64,000 nucleotides of DNA from Terriglobia bacterium. Lineage in GTDB: Bacteria; Acidobacteriota; Terriglobia; Bryobacterales; Bryobacteraceae. The notes under the pieces are model-generated. The model saw only the letters and a program-made list of their open reading frames with translations, was not told the DNA's origin and ran no database searches. The stretch spans positions 186,001 to 250,000 of the forward strand of contig JAJPHN010000006.1 of the NCBI GenBank assembly GCA_021325235.1, given 5' to 3'. Shown here piece after piece: positions 34,678-43,128 of this stretch. Position 1 is the first letter of the stretch. Every line of letters starts with the position of its first letter. The translations under genes and the position numbers were made by a program.

Positions 34678-35145
34678 TTGTTCCGGTGTCTGGCGGGATT
34701 ACTGATCGTGTGTGCGGCGGGGGCGATGTGCGCCGAGCAGCCGGTGGCGTTTCCACACGATAAACACATAAAGCTGGGGCTGGCCTGCATCGATTGCCAC
34801 ATCGGTGCCGATCTGCGCGACCGGGCGACGATCCCCTCCGTTCAGAAATGCATGTTGTGCCATGCGAAGCTGTTGCGCAATGATGCCGAGGTGAAGAAGG
34901 TGATTGGGTATGCCGATAAAGGCATCGAGATACCGTGGGTGCGGGTGTATGGCTTCTCGACGGATGCGCATGTGAAGTTCCGGCATGAGCCGCATTATCG
35001 GGCCGGGATTGCATGCGCGACCTGTCATGGCGATGTGGCGAAGATGAGCGTTGCGGAGCCGGTAGTGAAGCACGATATGGGCACCTGTCTGACGTGCCAC
35101 CGGCAAAGGAACGGGCCGCAGGATTGCGCGGCCTGCCATTACTGA
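34678..35145 (+). CDS. actA: Pentahaem cytochrome c subunit, ActA-like
   Basis: 155 residues with a leader (CLAGLLIVCAAGAMCA) and five CxxCH motifs at 37-41, 58-62, 113-117, 137-141 and 150-154. In Alternative Complex III, ActA is a pentahaem cytochrome that takes electrons on the periplasmic side, and the gene order that follows (molybdopterin-fold, Fe-S, NrfD-type, DUF3341, monohaem cytochrome) supports this identity. The related Qrc complex also begins with a multihaem cytochrome. The start is TTG at 34678 with a weak ribosome site and is uncertain. Six bp before the next gene. Confidence 0.85.
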   Translation: MFRCLAGLLIVCAAGAMCAEQPVAFPHDKHIKLGLACIDCHIGADLRDRATIPSVQKCMLCHAKLLRNDAEVKKVIGYADKGIEIPWVRVYGFSTDAHVKFRHEPHYRAGIACATCHGDVAKMSVAEPVVKHDMGTCLTCHRQRNGPQDCAACHY

Positions 35146-35151
35146 TCGATC

Positions 35152-37086
35152 ATGGACCGGCGCAATTTTTTCAAGATTCTTTCGACGGTGTCGGCCGGCG
35201 CGGCGGCGACCAGCTGCGGGACGAAACGCGATGCCTTGGCGCCGCTGCTGGTTCCGGAGCACGAGATTGTGCCGGGCGTGGAGCAGTGGCATGTGGCAGT
35301 GTGCCGCGAGTGCGCGGCGGGATGCGGTGTGATCGCGCGCGTAATGGAAGGCGAGCGGACGGTGGAGCGCAACGGGCAGAAATTTCGCGAGCGCGTAGCG
35401 GCGATCAAGAAACTCGAAGGCAATCCGCTCGATCCGGTGAGCGGCGGACGTTTGTGCGCGCGCGGGCAGGCGGCGGTGCAGGGCTTGTACCATCCGGATC
35501 GGGTCCGCGGGCCGTTGAAGCGCACGGGGGCGCGCGGGGAAGCGAAGTTTGCACCGGTTGCGTGGGACGAGGCGATCGCGGGTGTGGTGGACAAGCTGAA
35601 GGGGCGCGCGAGCGATGTTTTGTTTCTGACCGCGCCGGAGGTGAGCGCGCGGACGGCCAGTATTGCGCGATTCGTGCAGGCGATCGGTGCGCCGGCGGCG
35701 CGGACCTGTTCGCTTCAGCAACCGGCTGGATTGCCCCGCTACGATCTGGCGCGGGCGCGCTATGTGCTGGGCGTGGGCGCAGATTTTCTCGGGACGTGGG
35801 CTTCGCCGGTTTACTACATGCGGCAGTATGGCGAGTTCCGGCAGGGGCGGCCCGGGGTGCGGGGGCATTTCGTGCAGGCGGATTCGCGGATGTCGCTGAC
35901 GGCGAGTAATGCGGATGAATGGGTGCCGATACAGCCGGGTTCCGAGCGCGCGTTTCTGGCAGCGATCGGGGCAGTTTTGCGCGGTGAGAATCCAAAGCAG
36001 GAATGGCTGGATGCGTGTGGTGTAACTGAGAAGCGTGTGCGGCGGATCGCCGAGGAGTTAAAGCAATCGGAGGCGCCGCTGGTGATTGCGGCCGATACCG
36101 AGGCGGCGCTGTATGTGAACGGGCTGCTCGGCAATTTCAACAAGCCGGGCGGTGTGTTTGGGGTGTATGCATCGCTTGGAAGCGCTCCGCAAAAGGGCGA
36201 TGTTCGTGGGGCACGCGTGCTGCTGGTGGATGCGGGCGAGAATCCGGCGTATCTCGCGCCGGGCTCGCTTGCGAATGTCGAAACGATCATCAGCTTTTCG
36301 CCGTTCCTCGACGACACGGCGGCGCAGGCGGACTGGATTCTGCCGGATCATCATGCGCTCGAATCCGATATGGCGATTGAGCAGCCGGTTTCGCCGAAAC
36401 GGAGCGTGGCGGTGGGGACGGCGTTCGTGAAACCGCTGTATGACACGCGCGCGGTGGAGCAAACGCTGGCGGATGTGGCGAAGAAGATGAGTGTCGCGTA
36501 TGCGCCGGTGACCCCGGAAGAATTTGCGAAGCCGCTGCTGGCCGAGGGCGAGAGCTGGGAGGACGTGGTGCGGCGGGGCGGCGTGCAGGCGGATGCGCAG
36601 GCGGGTGAGTTGAAGGTGCCCCAAGCGCTGCAGGTGCAGCCGGTGGAGCGCTCGCCTCTGGTGCTGCAGACGTATCTTTCGACGCAGTATTACGACGGCC
36701 GGGCGGCCAATCTGCCGTGGATGCAGGAACTGCCCGATCCGGCTTCGAGCGCCATGTGGGATCTGCCGGTTGAGATCGATCCGAAGACGGCTTCGTCGCT
36801 GCAGATTGCGAGCGGCGATCGCGTAGGTGTGGAATCGGAGCGCGGCGCGATCGAGGTGTTTGCGTATGTGCATCCGGCGGCCATTCCTGGTGTGGTGAGT
36901 ATGGCGATCGGCGAGGGGCACGCGCATTTTACGCGCTATGCATCGGGGCGCGGAGCGAATCCGCTGACGGTTGCAGATGCAGAGAAACCGATGCGCGTGA
37001 AGATTTCGCGTATCGCGGGCGCACGAGGCGAACTGGCGCAGTTTTCGCCGCAGGATCGCGAGCAGGGGCCGTGGGGAGGACGATGA
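35152..37086 (+). CDS. actB1: Molybdopterin-oxidoreductase-fold subunit, ActB N-terminal half
   Basis: 644 residues with a Tat leader (MDRRNFFKIL) and a Cys22 in an ATSC context, perhaps lipidated. It has the molybdopterin-oxidoreductase fold: CRECAAGCGVI, GGRLCARGQAAVQGLYHPDRVRGPL, WDEAIAGVV, WASPVYYMRQYGEFRQG and a C-terminal beta-barrel part. Unlike typical ActB it keeps C51-x2-C54-x3-C58 and C102, the spacing for an N-terminal cubane cluster. Catalytic ligands for molybdenum were not recognised. It overlaps the ferredoxin-like gene by ATGA. In ACIII this region and the next gene form a single fused ActB. Confidence 0.87.
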   Translation: MDRRNFFKILSTVSAGAAATSCGTKRDALAPLLVPEHEIVPGVEQWHVAVCRECAAGCGVIARVMEGERTVERNGQKFRERVAAIKKLEGNPLDPVSGGRLCARGQAAVQGLYHPDRVRGPLKRTGARGEAKFAPVAWDEAIAGVVDKLKGRASDVLFLTAPEVSARTASIARFVQAIGAPAARTCSLQQPAGLPRYDLARARYVLGVGADFLGTWASPVYYMRQYGEFRQGRPGVRGHFVQADSRMSLTASNADEWVPIQPGSERAFLAAIGAVLRGENPKQEWLDACGVTEKRVRRIAEELKQSEAPLVIAADTEAALYVNGLLGNFNKPGGVFGVYASLGSAPQKGDVRGARVLLVDAGENPAYLAPGSLANVETIISFSPFLDDTAAQADWILPDHHALESDMAIEQPVSPKRSVAVGTAFVKPLYDTRAVEQTLADVAKKMSVAYAPVTPEEFAKPLLAEGESWEDVVRRGGVQADAQAGELKVPQALQVQPVERSPLVLQTYLSTQYYDGRAANLPWMQELPDPASSAMWDLPVEIDPKTASSLQIASGDRVGVESERGAIEVFAYVHPAAIPGVVSMAIGEGHAHFTRYASGRGANPLTVADAEKPMRVKISRIAGARGELAQFSPQDREQGPWGGR

Positions 37087-37781
37087 GCGAGCGAACAAAG
37101 CATCGCTGGGCGATGGCGATCGATCTCGATCGCTGCACGGGATGTCAGGCGTGCGTAGCGGCCTGCCATGCCGAGAATAATTTGCCGCTATCGGACCCCG
37201 AATCGGCGGCCAAGGGTCGGGCGGTGCACTGGATTCGCGTGGATCGCTATTACGAGGGCGAATTTCCCGAGGTGAAGGTGAAGCACATGCCGGTGTTGTG
37301 CCAGCAGTGCGATGAAGCGCCCTGCGAGCCGGTCTGTCCGGTGTATGCGACGTATCAGAATGCGGAAGGCCTGAACGTGCAGGTTTATAACCGCTGCGTG
37401 GGAACGCGCTACTGCGGGAATAACTGCCCGTACTCGGTGCGCTTCTTCAACTGGTTCGACCCGGTGTGGCCGGAGCCGCTGCAACTGCAGCATAATCCCG
37501 ACGTTTCAATCCGCATGGGCGGCGTGATGGAGAAGTGCACGTTCTGCATTCAGCGGATCAAGCGGGCGGAGAACGATGCGAAGGACGAGAAGCGCGACGT
37601 TGCGGATGGCGAGATACAGCCGGCGTGCGCGCAGTCGTGTCCGGCGGAGGCGATGGTGTTTGGCGATCTGAACGATCCGGAGAGCAAGGTATCGCGCATG
37701 GCGGGCAGCGGGCGCTCAACGCGGTTATTGGAGGAGCTGGGGACGAAGCCGAAGGTGTTTTATTTGCAGCGAGGCGCGTGA
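37083..37781 (+). CDS. actB2: Four-cluster Fe-S subunit, ActB C-terminal half
   Basis: 232 residues starting at ATG 37083 behind GGGGAGGA. Cysteines occur in groups C18-C21-C24-C28, C73-C76-C81-C85, C105-C111-C115, C152-C155 and C182-C186. Fifteen cysteines fit three 4Fe-4S and one 3Fe-4S clusters, as in the ActB electron wire. YNRCVGTRYCGNNCPY matches the conserved motif of that subunit. No leader is visible, so export probably depends on the Tat signal of the preceding subunit. The stop is 3 bp before actC. Confidence 0.9.
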   Translation: MSERTKHRWAMAIDLDRCTGCQACVAACHAENNLPLSDPESAAKGRAVHWIRVDRYYEGEFPEVKVKHMPVLCQQCDEAPCEPVCPVYATYQNAEGLNVQVYNRCVGTRYCGNNCPYSVRFFNWFDPVWPEPLQLQHNPDVSIRMGGVMEKCTFCIQRIKRAENDAKDEKRDVADGEIQPACAQSCPAEAMVFGDLNDPESKVSRMAGSGRSTRLLEELGTKPKVFYLQRGA

Positions 37782-37784
37782 AGG

Positions 37785-39110
37785 ATGGCGGCGATTTCTG
37801 AACCGGTAGTGGCGAATGCGGCGCGCGCGCAACTGTGGCGGCCGCTGCTTCACACGAGTGCACGCTATCGCATGGTCGTCGCGCTGCTGGCGGCGGTAAC
37901 GCTTTGGGGATTATTCGCCTGGGGTTATCAGCTGAAGACGGGCATCGGCGTGGCGGGCATTCGGCGGCCGGTGTTCTGGGCGATTTACCTGGTCAACTTT
38001 GTTTTCTGGATCGGCATTTCGCACGCGGGCACACTGATCTCGGCGATTCTGCGGCTGACAGACGCAGGCTGGCGCAAGCCGGTGACGCGGGCGGCAGAGG
38101 CGATCACGGTTTTCGCGCTGATGATCGGCGGCATGTTCCCGATCATTCATCTGGGGCGCGCCTGGCTGTTCTATTGGCTGTTTCCGTATCCGACGGAGCG
38201 ATTGCTATGGCCGAATTTTCGCTCGCCGCTGTTGTGGGATGTGACCGCGATCAGCACGTATCTGACGGGCAGCACGATTTATCTCTTTCTGCCGTTGATT
38301 CCGGATGTAGCGGCGCTGGCGCGGCATACGACCGGCTGGCGCAGGCGAGTGTATCGCGCGCTTTCAGTTGGCTGGACGGGCAGCGATCGCGAATGGCATG
38401 CGCTCGAATTTGCGATGAAGCTGATGGCGGGGATCATTCTGGCGGTGGCGGTTTCGGTGCATACGGTGGTGGCGTGGGATTTTTCGATGTCGATTGCGCC
38501 GATGTGGCACAGCAGTATTTTCGGGCCGTACTTCGTGGCGGGAGCGATCTTCAGCGGCATTGCGGCGCTGCTGATTGCGATGGCGGTGATCCGCCGGACG
38601 CTGCATCTCGAAGCGTACCTGACCGAACACCATTTCAACAATCTTTCGAAGCTGCTGCTGCTGATGAGTCTGTTGTGGTTTTACTTCACGGTGGCGGAGA
38701 ATCTGACGGCGTGGTACGGAAATGAGCCGAAGGAAATGGCGGTCTTTGGCGCGCGGGTGCGGGGTCCCTTTGCGCCGTATTTCTGGGCGATGGTGATCTG
38801 CAATTTTGTGGTGCCGTTTGTGCTGCTCGGGATTCGGAGGCTGCGGACTATTCGCACAGCCACGATTGCTTCCGTTTGCGTGCTGATCGGCATGTGGCTC
38901 GAGCGCTATCTGATCATTGTGCCGACGCTGAGCTACGGGCGGCTGGCGGCGACGTGGGGGAAATATGCGCCGACGTGGGTGGAGATATCAATCAGTGCGG
39001 CGACGTTTACCACGATGGCGCTGTTGTACCTGATCTTCGCGAAGTTGTTCCCGATTATTGCGATCTGGGAGTTTGAGACCGAGGTGATGGAGGTCTCGAG
39101 TGTTTCTTAG
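37785..39110 (+). CDS. actC: NrfD/ActC-type quinol-binding membrane subunit
   Basis: 441 residues with about ten membrane helices (for example WAIYLVNFVFWIGISHAGTL, AEAITVFALMIGGMFPIIHL, MAGIILAVAVSVHTVVAWDF, MALLYLIFAKLFPIIAIW). NrfD-like subunits oxidise membrane quinol and pass electrons to the Fe-S subunit. ISHAGTL, PIIHLGRAW and WDFSMSI are family positions near the quinol site. Only one NrfD gene is present, whereas many ACIII operons have a second (ActF). The end overlaps actD by 11 bp. Confidence 0.92.
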   Translation: MAAISEPVVANAARAQLWRPLLHTSARYRMVVALLAAVTLWGLFAWGYQLKTGIGVAGIRRPVFWAIYLVNFVFWIGISHAGTLISAILRLTDAGWRKPVTRAAEAITVFALMIGGMFPIIHLGRAWLFYWLFPYPTERLLWPNFRSPLLWDVTAISTYLTGSTIYLFLPLIPDVAALARHTTGWRRRVYRALSVGWTGSDREWHALEFAMKLMAGIILAVAVSVHTVVAWDFSMSIAPMWHSSIFGPYFVAGAIFSGIAALLIAMAVIRRTLHLEAYLTEHHFNNLSKLLLLMSLLWFYFTVAENLTAWYGNEPKEMAVFGARVRGPFAPYFWAMVICNFVVPFVLLGIRRLRTIRTATIASVCVLIGMWLERYLIIVPTLSYGRLAATWGKYAPTWVEISISAATFTTMALLYLIFAKLFPIIAIWEFETEVMEVSSVS

Positions 39111-39600
39111 TGCGGAGTTTCGGGCTCGGGAGCAGGTTGTGCAGGCGGTGCGGGATTTGACGGCGCAGGGCTTCGTGCGCGACCGGCTCGATCTGTATTC
39201 GGATGAGCCGGTGGAGATGCCGGCGGGTGTGTTGCCGCGGCGCAGTTATATGTCGCTGGGGGCGGTGACCGGGGCGGTGCTGCTGCTGCTGCTGACGATC
39301 GGTTTCGTGTACTTCACGCAGTACAACTATCCGCTGGTGACGGGCGCGATGCCGATCTTCTCGTTCTGGGCGACGGGTGTGATTTTTTACGAGCTGACGA
39401 TGCTGGGGGCGATTCTGACGACGTTCTGCTGGTTCTTGTGGGAGAGCGGCGTGCTGCGGCGGAAGCGGCGCGGACCGGTGCCGGAATTGAAGGACGGTGC
39501 GATTCTGCTGCGGGTGGAGTGCGAGGGGAATCAGGGCGAGACGGCGAACCGGGTTTTGCGGGAAGCCGGGGCGGAGAGTGTGCAGGAGTTGCGCGCGTGA
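39100..39600 (+). CDS. actD: ActD, DUF3341 membrane subunit
   Basis: 166 residues, two membrane helices (LGAVTGAVLLLLLTIGFVYFT and FELTMLGAILTTFCWFLW-like), with soluble N- and C-terminal domains. This matches ActD (DUF3341), a scaffold subunit of Alternative Complex III. GTG start at 39100 inside the end of actC. The C-terminal part (LKDGAILLRVECEGNQGETAN) has the fold-closing ferredoxin-like pattern. GTGA overlap with the next gene. Confidence 0.87.
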   Translation: MFLSAEFRAREQVVQAVRDLTAQGFVRDRLDLYSDEPVEMPAGVLPRRSYMSLGAVTGAVLLLLLTIGFVYFTQYNYPLVTGAMPIFSFWATGVIFYELTMLGAILTTFCWFLWESGVLRRKRRGPVPELKDGAILLRVECEGNQGETANRVLREAGAESVQELRA

Positions 39601-39941
39601 GAATCGCGATTCTGCTTTGCTGCGCCGGGCTGCTGTGTGGAGCGGATGTGAAGACGGCGGTTCCATGGGAGAAGTCGACTGCGGCGATCGGGCGCGATCT
39701 GTTTCGCGAGAACTGCGCGGTGTGCCACGACATCGATAAAGATCAGAAGCATTCGCACAAGTTCGGGCCGAGTCTGATGCATGTGTTTCAGAACGGGCAG
39801 ATGCCGATGAGCCATGCCAAAGCGAGCCGGCAGTATGTGACGGTGCGCATCAAGTTCGGCGGGGCGCTGATGCCGGCGTTTCAGAAGAAGTTGAGCGACC
39901 GCGAAATTGCGGAGCTGGTGGATTATATCGAGAGTAAGTAG
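39597..39941 (+). CDS. actE: Monohaem cytochrome c, ActE-like
   Basis: 114 residues. GTG start at 39597 overlaps the actD stop by GTGA and follows CAGGAG. A leader (RIAILLCCAGLLCGA) precedes a class I cytochrome with CAVCH (40-44) and a likely axial Met in GALMPAF (Met92). In ACIII, ActE is the monohaem exit cytochrome. The gene is followed within 2 bp by the convergent permease, so no oxidase or ActF gene follows in this operon. Confidence 0.87.
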   Translation: MRIAILLCCAGLLCGADVKTAVPWEKSTAAIGRDLFRENCAVCHDIDKDQKHSHKFGPSLMHVFQNGQMPMSHAKASRQYVTVRIKFGGALMPAFQKKLSDREIAELVDYIESK

Positions 39942-39942
39942 T

Positions 39943-42549
39943 TCACTCGGAGCGCAGGGCTTCGGAGGGATCGATCTGTGCGGCCCGATGCGCAGGCAGA
40001 TAAGCGGCTACGAAGGCTGCGAGCCCGAAGGCGATGACGGCGATGAAGAGGGTTGCGGGATCGGTCGCTTTGATCTGATGCAGTAAGGATTGTAAGACGC
40101 GCGCGGCGAGCAGCGAGCCGAGAAGTCCGAGCGCAATGCCGGCGATGGTCAGCAAGCCGGCTTCCCTCAGAATCAGCTGCACGATGCGAGCGCGCGAGGC
40201 GCCGAGCGCGATGCGGACGCCCATTTCGCTGCTGCGGCGGGTGACCATGTACGAGAGCAAACCGTAGATGCCGACGACGGCGAGTAAGAGTGCGCTGGCA
40301 GCGAAGACGGCGAGGAGCACGGTCTCAAAGCGCTCGCGCGAGACGGTGGAGGAGATGACGTGGTCCATCGTTTCGAAGTTGACGGCGGTGACGTGATTGA
40401 GCGAGGTGATGATTTGTTCGATTTTGGGCTGAAGGGTGGCGGGGCCGCGGATGAGGAGGTTTGCGTCCATGAGCGCGTCGGCGTGCTGGAAGACGTCGGT
40501 GTAGACCTCGGGGCCGGGAGCGCTGCGGAAGGAGGGCCGCAGGTCGGGAATGATCCCGACGATCGTCATGAACTGCGGCTTGCGATCAAAGCCGAGGAAG
40601 CGGATGCGTTTGCCGAGCACGTCACCAGCCGGAAAATACGTACGGAGGAAGGTTTGGTTCGCGATGGCGACCTGCTGGTTGCTGCGATCGTCTGCGGTGG
40701 TGAAGCCGCGGCCGCGCAGGATCGGGATGCCGAAAAGCTTGAAGTAATCGGGAGTCGCCATGCGGTAGTAAGCGTAGGGAACCTTGTGCGGATCCGCGGG
40801 CAGTGGGCGGCCTTCAATCTCGAAGCCGCCATCCGGCGCGAAGCCAAACGGCATGTTGTGCACCAGGGCTGCGCCTGTTACCCCGGGTAATTGCTCGACC
40901 TGCGAGAGAATCTGAGTTCCTACGCGCTGCACAAAGGCCGCGTCGACGGAGTTGCCGCCGGGTGCCATGGGCCAGGTCACGCTGGTGAGATAGACGTTGC
41001 GGGTATCGAAGCCCGTTGGCACGTGGGCCAGCTGCCAGTAGCTGCGGATGAGGAGAGCGGCGCTACTGAGGAGTAGCATGGCGAGGGCGATTTGTCCGGC
41101 GACGAGTACGCGGCCCCAGCGCCTGTGCTCGGGATCGGAGCCTTTGCCGGTAGTTTGTTTCAGGGCGTGATTGACATCGGTGCGAGAGCTGTCGAAGGAG
41201 GGCAGCATGCCGAACAGGAAACCGGCGAGCAGCGAGAGTGCGGCGGTGAACAGGAGCACGCCGGTGTCGATCGAGAGGTTTTCGATACGCGGGATGCCGG
41301 CGGGTGCGGAGACACGGAGCAGCTTCACTGCTATTTTGGCGATGGCGAGGCCGAGCGCTCCGCCGGCGATGGCGAGCAGGATGTTTTCGGTGAGTAACTG
41401 GCCAAGAAGGCGGCCGCGCCCAGCCCCCAATGCCGCGCGCATGCCCATTTCCTTGCGGCGTGCAGCAGCGCGGGCGAGCTGCAGATTTGAAATGTTGACA
41501 CAAGCGATCAGCAGGACGAGCGTGACCGCGCTCCAGAGGATGTAAAGCGCGGGGCGGATGCCGCCCGTGAGCGAGTCGTAGAGAGACGTGACGCGAATGC
41601 CGCGCTCTTTGTCGTCAGCGTAGGTGGCTGCGAGGCGCGCGGCGACGACGTTCATATCGGCCTGAGCTTGCTGGACTGTGACGCCGGGTTTGAGGCGGCC
41701 GAGGACGAGGTAGTTGTGGGCGGAACGGTCGGAATCGTCGGGGAAGAGATCGTTGGGAATCCAGAGCTGGGCGCCGTCGGGGAAATCGAATTTAGGCGGC
41801 ATGACGCCGATGACCGCAAAGGACATGCCGTTCAGGTGGATTGTCTTTTCGAGGGCAGCGGCGGGTGTGCCGAAGAGCTGCGCGGCGAGTTCGTAGCCGA
41901 GGACGATGGTGGGCGGGGCGCCCGGCTTTTGCTCGGCAGCGCTGAACGTGCGGCCAATCAGCGCGTGGGTGGCGATGACGTCGAAAAAGTTGCTCCCGGC
42001 GTTGGCGATGCGAACGTTTCGGGCGCGGAAATCGCCGGATGCCGTGACAGAGCCGGAGCCATAGACGGCCATGTATTCGATGGTGGCGGACTGGGCGCGC
42101 CAATCGCGGAAATCGGGCATCGAGGCGTCGATCAGATGGCCTTCTTTATCGGACTGCGCGAGATTGACGATGCGCTCGGGTTCGGGATACGGAAGCCCGG
42201 TGAGCAGAACAGCTTTGATGGCGCTGAACATGGCGGTGTTCAGGCCGATACCGAGAGCCAGCACGAGTATTGCGGTCGCGGTAAAGGCGGGTGTTTTGCG
42301 CAGAATGCGGAGCGCGAAACGCGTGTCCTGCCAGAGCTGCTCGGCGGCATTGAAGCCCCACTCGGCGCGGCTTGCTTCCTGCTGGAGCGTGAGATTGCCG
42401 AACTGTTTGCGGGCGAGCGTGCGGGCTTTTTCGGGGCTATGACCTTCGGCGATCAGTTGCTCGACTTTTTCTTCGAGGTGCTCGGCCATTTCGGCGGCGA
42501 GGTCGCGGTCGAGCTGGCGCTTGGATACAAGACGGCGGAGCGGGTTCAT
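39943..42549 (-). CDS. Acidobacterial duplicated FtsX-type permease (MacB-like)
   Basis: 868 residues starting at ATG 42549, which overlaps the padR stop by ATGA; a longer frame to 42963 is rejected because it runs through padR. An N-terminal soluble segment (LDRDLAAEMAEHLEEKVEQL) precedes a MacB_PCD periplasmic domain and two FtsX permease units, each with long hydrophobic helices (for example FTATAILVLALGIGLNTAMF and VLLAVFAASALLLAVVGIYG). ATP-binding partner genes are not adjacent; such orphan permeases are numerous in acidobacteria. Substrate is unknown, possibly lipoprotein or toxic peptide export. Confidence 0.9.
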   Translation of the reverse strand: MNPLRRLVSKRQLDRDLAAEMAEHLEEKVEQLIAEGHSPEKARTLARKQFGNLTLQQEASRAEWGFNAAEQLWQDTRFALRILRKTPAFTATAILVLALGIGLNTAMFSAIKAVLLTGLPYPEPERIVNLAQSDKEGHLIDASMPDFRDWRAQSATIEYMAVYGSGSVTASGDFRARNVRIANAGSNFFDVIATHALIGRTFSAAEQKPGAPPTIVLGYELAAQLFGTPAAALEKTIHLNGMSFAVIGVMPPKFDFPDGAQLWIPNDLFPDDSDRSAHNYLVLGRLKPGVTVQQAQADMNVVAARLAATYADDKERGIRVTSLYDSLTGGIRPALYILWSAVTLVLLIACVNISNLQLARAAARRKEMGMRAALGAGRGRLLGQLLTENILLAIAGGALGLAIAKIAVKLLRVSAPAGIPRIENLSIDTGVLLFTAALSLLAGFLFGMLPSFDSSRTDVNHALKQTTGKGSDPEHRRWGRVLVAGQIALAMLLLSSAALLIRSYWQLAHVPTGFDTRNVYLTSVTWPMAPGGNSVDAAFVQRVGTQILSQVEQLPGVTGAALVHNMPFGFAPDGGFEIEGRPLPADPHKVPYAYYRMATPDYFKLFGIPILRGRGFTTADDRSNQQVAIANQTFLRTYFPAGDVLGKRIRFLGFDRKPQFMTIVGIIPDLRPSFRSAPGPEVYTDVFQHADALMDANLLIRGPATLQPKIEQIITSLNHVTAVNFETMDHVISSTVSRERFETVLLAVFAASALLLAVVGIYGLLSYMVTRRSSEMGVRIALGASRARIVQLILREAGLLTIAGIALGLLGSLLAARVLQSLLHQIKATDPATLFIAVIAFGLAAFVAAYLPAHRAAQIDPSEALRSE

Positions 42550-42869
42550 GATTCGGTCCTCAGAACGCGGCCGATGCCGGAGAGCAGGCGTTCGAAGCCG
42601 GCGATCTCGCGCTCGAGCTGTTTGCGGCCTTTGGGCGTGAGTTTGTAGGTGCGGACTTTGCGGTTGCGATCGGAGATGGTCCAGTCGGCCGAGACCCATT
42701 CCTCGCGCAGGAGCCGCTGCAGGGCGGGGTAGAGGGAGCCTTCTTCGACCTGCAGGATATCTTCGGAGGTCTGCTGGATGTGCTGAGCGATGGCATAGCC
42801 ATGGAGGGGGCCGCGGCGCAACGTTTGCAGGATGAGCATTTCGAGGGTGCCGGGAAGCAGGGCTTTCAT
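42546..42869 (-). CDS. PadR family transcriptional regulator
   Basis: 107 residues with the winged-helix PadR signature: GTLEMLILQTLRRGPLHGYAIAQHI, then EGSLYPALQRLLREEWVSADW and YKLTPKGRKQLE. PadR proteins are repressors relieved by small molecules; in acidobacteria they often precede duplicated permease genes and are thought to control them. It overlaps the permease gene by 4 bp. The 259-bp gap upstream contains the probable promoter. Confidence 0.93.
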   Translation of the reverse strand: MKALLPGTLEMLILQTLRRGPLHGYAIAQHIQQTSEDILQVEEGSLYPALQRLLREEWVSADWTISDRNRKVRTYKLTPKGRKQLEREIAGFERLLSGIGRVLRTES

Positions 42870-43128
42870 TTGTTATCGGCTTTCTATGCCTAGAGTATCT
42901 ATGGTAAGCCGTTGCGTCAAGCCGAAGCCGCACGCTTGAGCACTGGTGAACTGTCTCCGTCATATCGTTACCGCTCCGGTTGCTCCGCTCGCGGCTCTGA
43001 TTGCGTTATCGGAAGCCATGAGCGAAGCGATTGGGGTTCGGGCGTGGTATCGAAGTTACCCGGACAGCTTGCGCGGGCTATAGCGGTCGATAACCGCTTC
43101 CTGCTATGCTGATGAGCCGATCCTTCCA

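Noticed and set aside
42550-42963. N-terminal extension of the permease frame through padR
   Set aside because: The overlap with an intact PadR gene and the 4-bp ATGA junction show that the permease begins at 42549.
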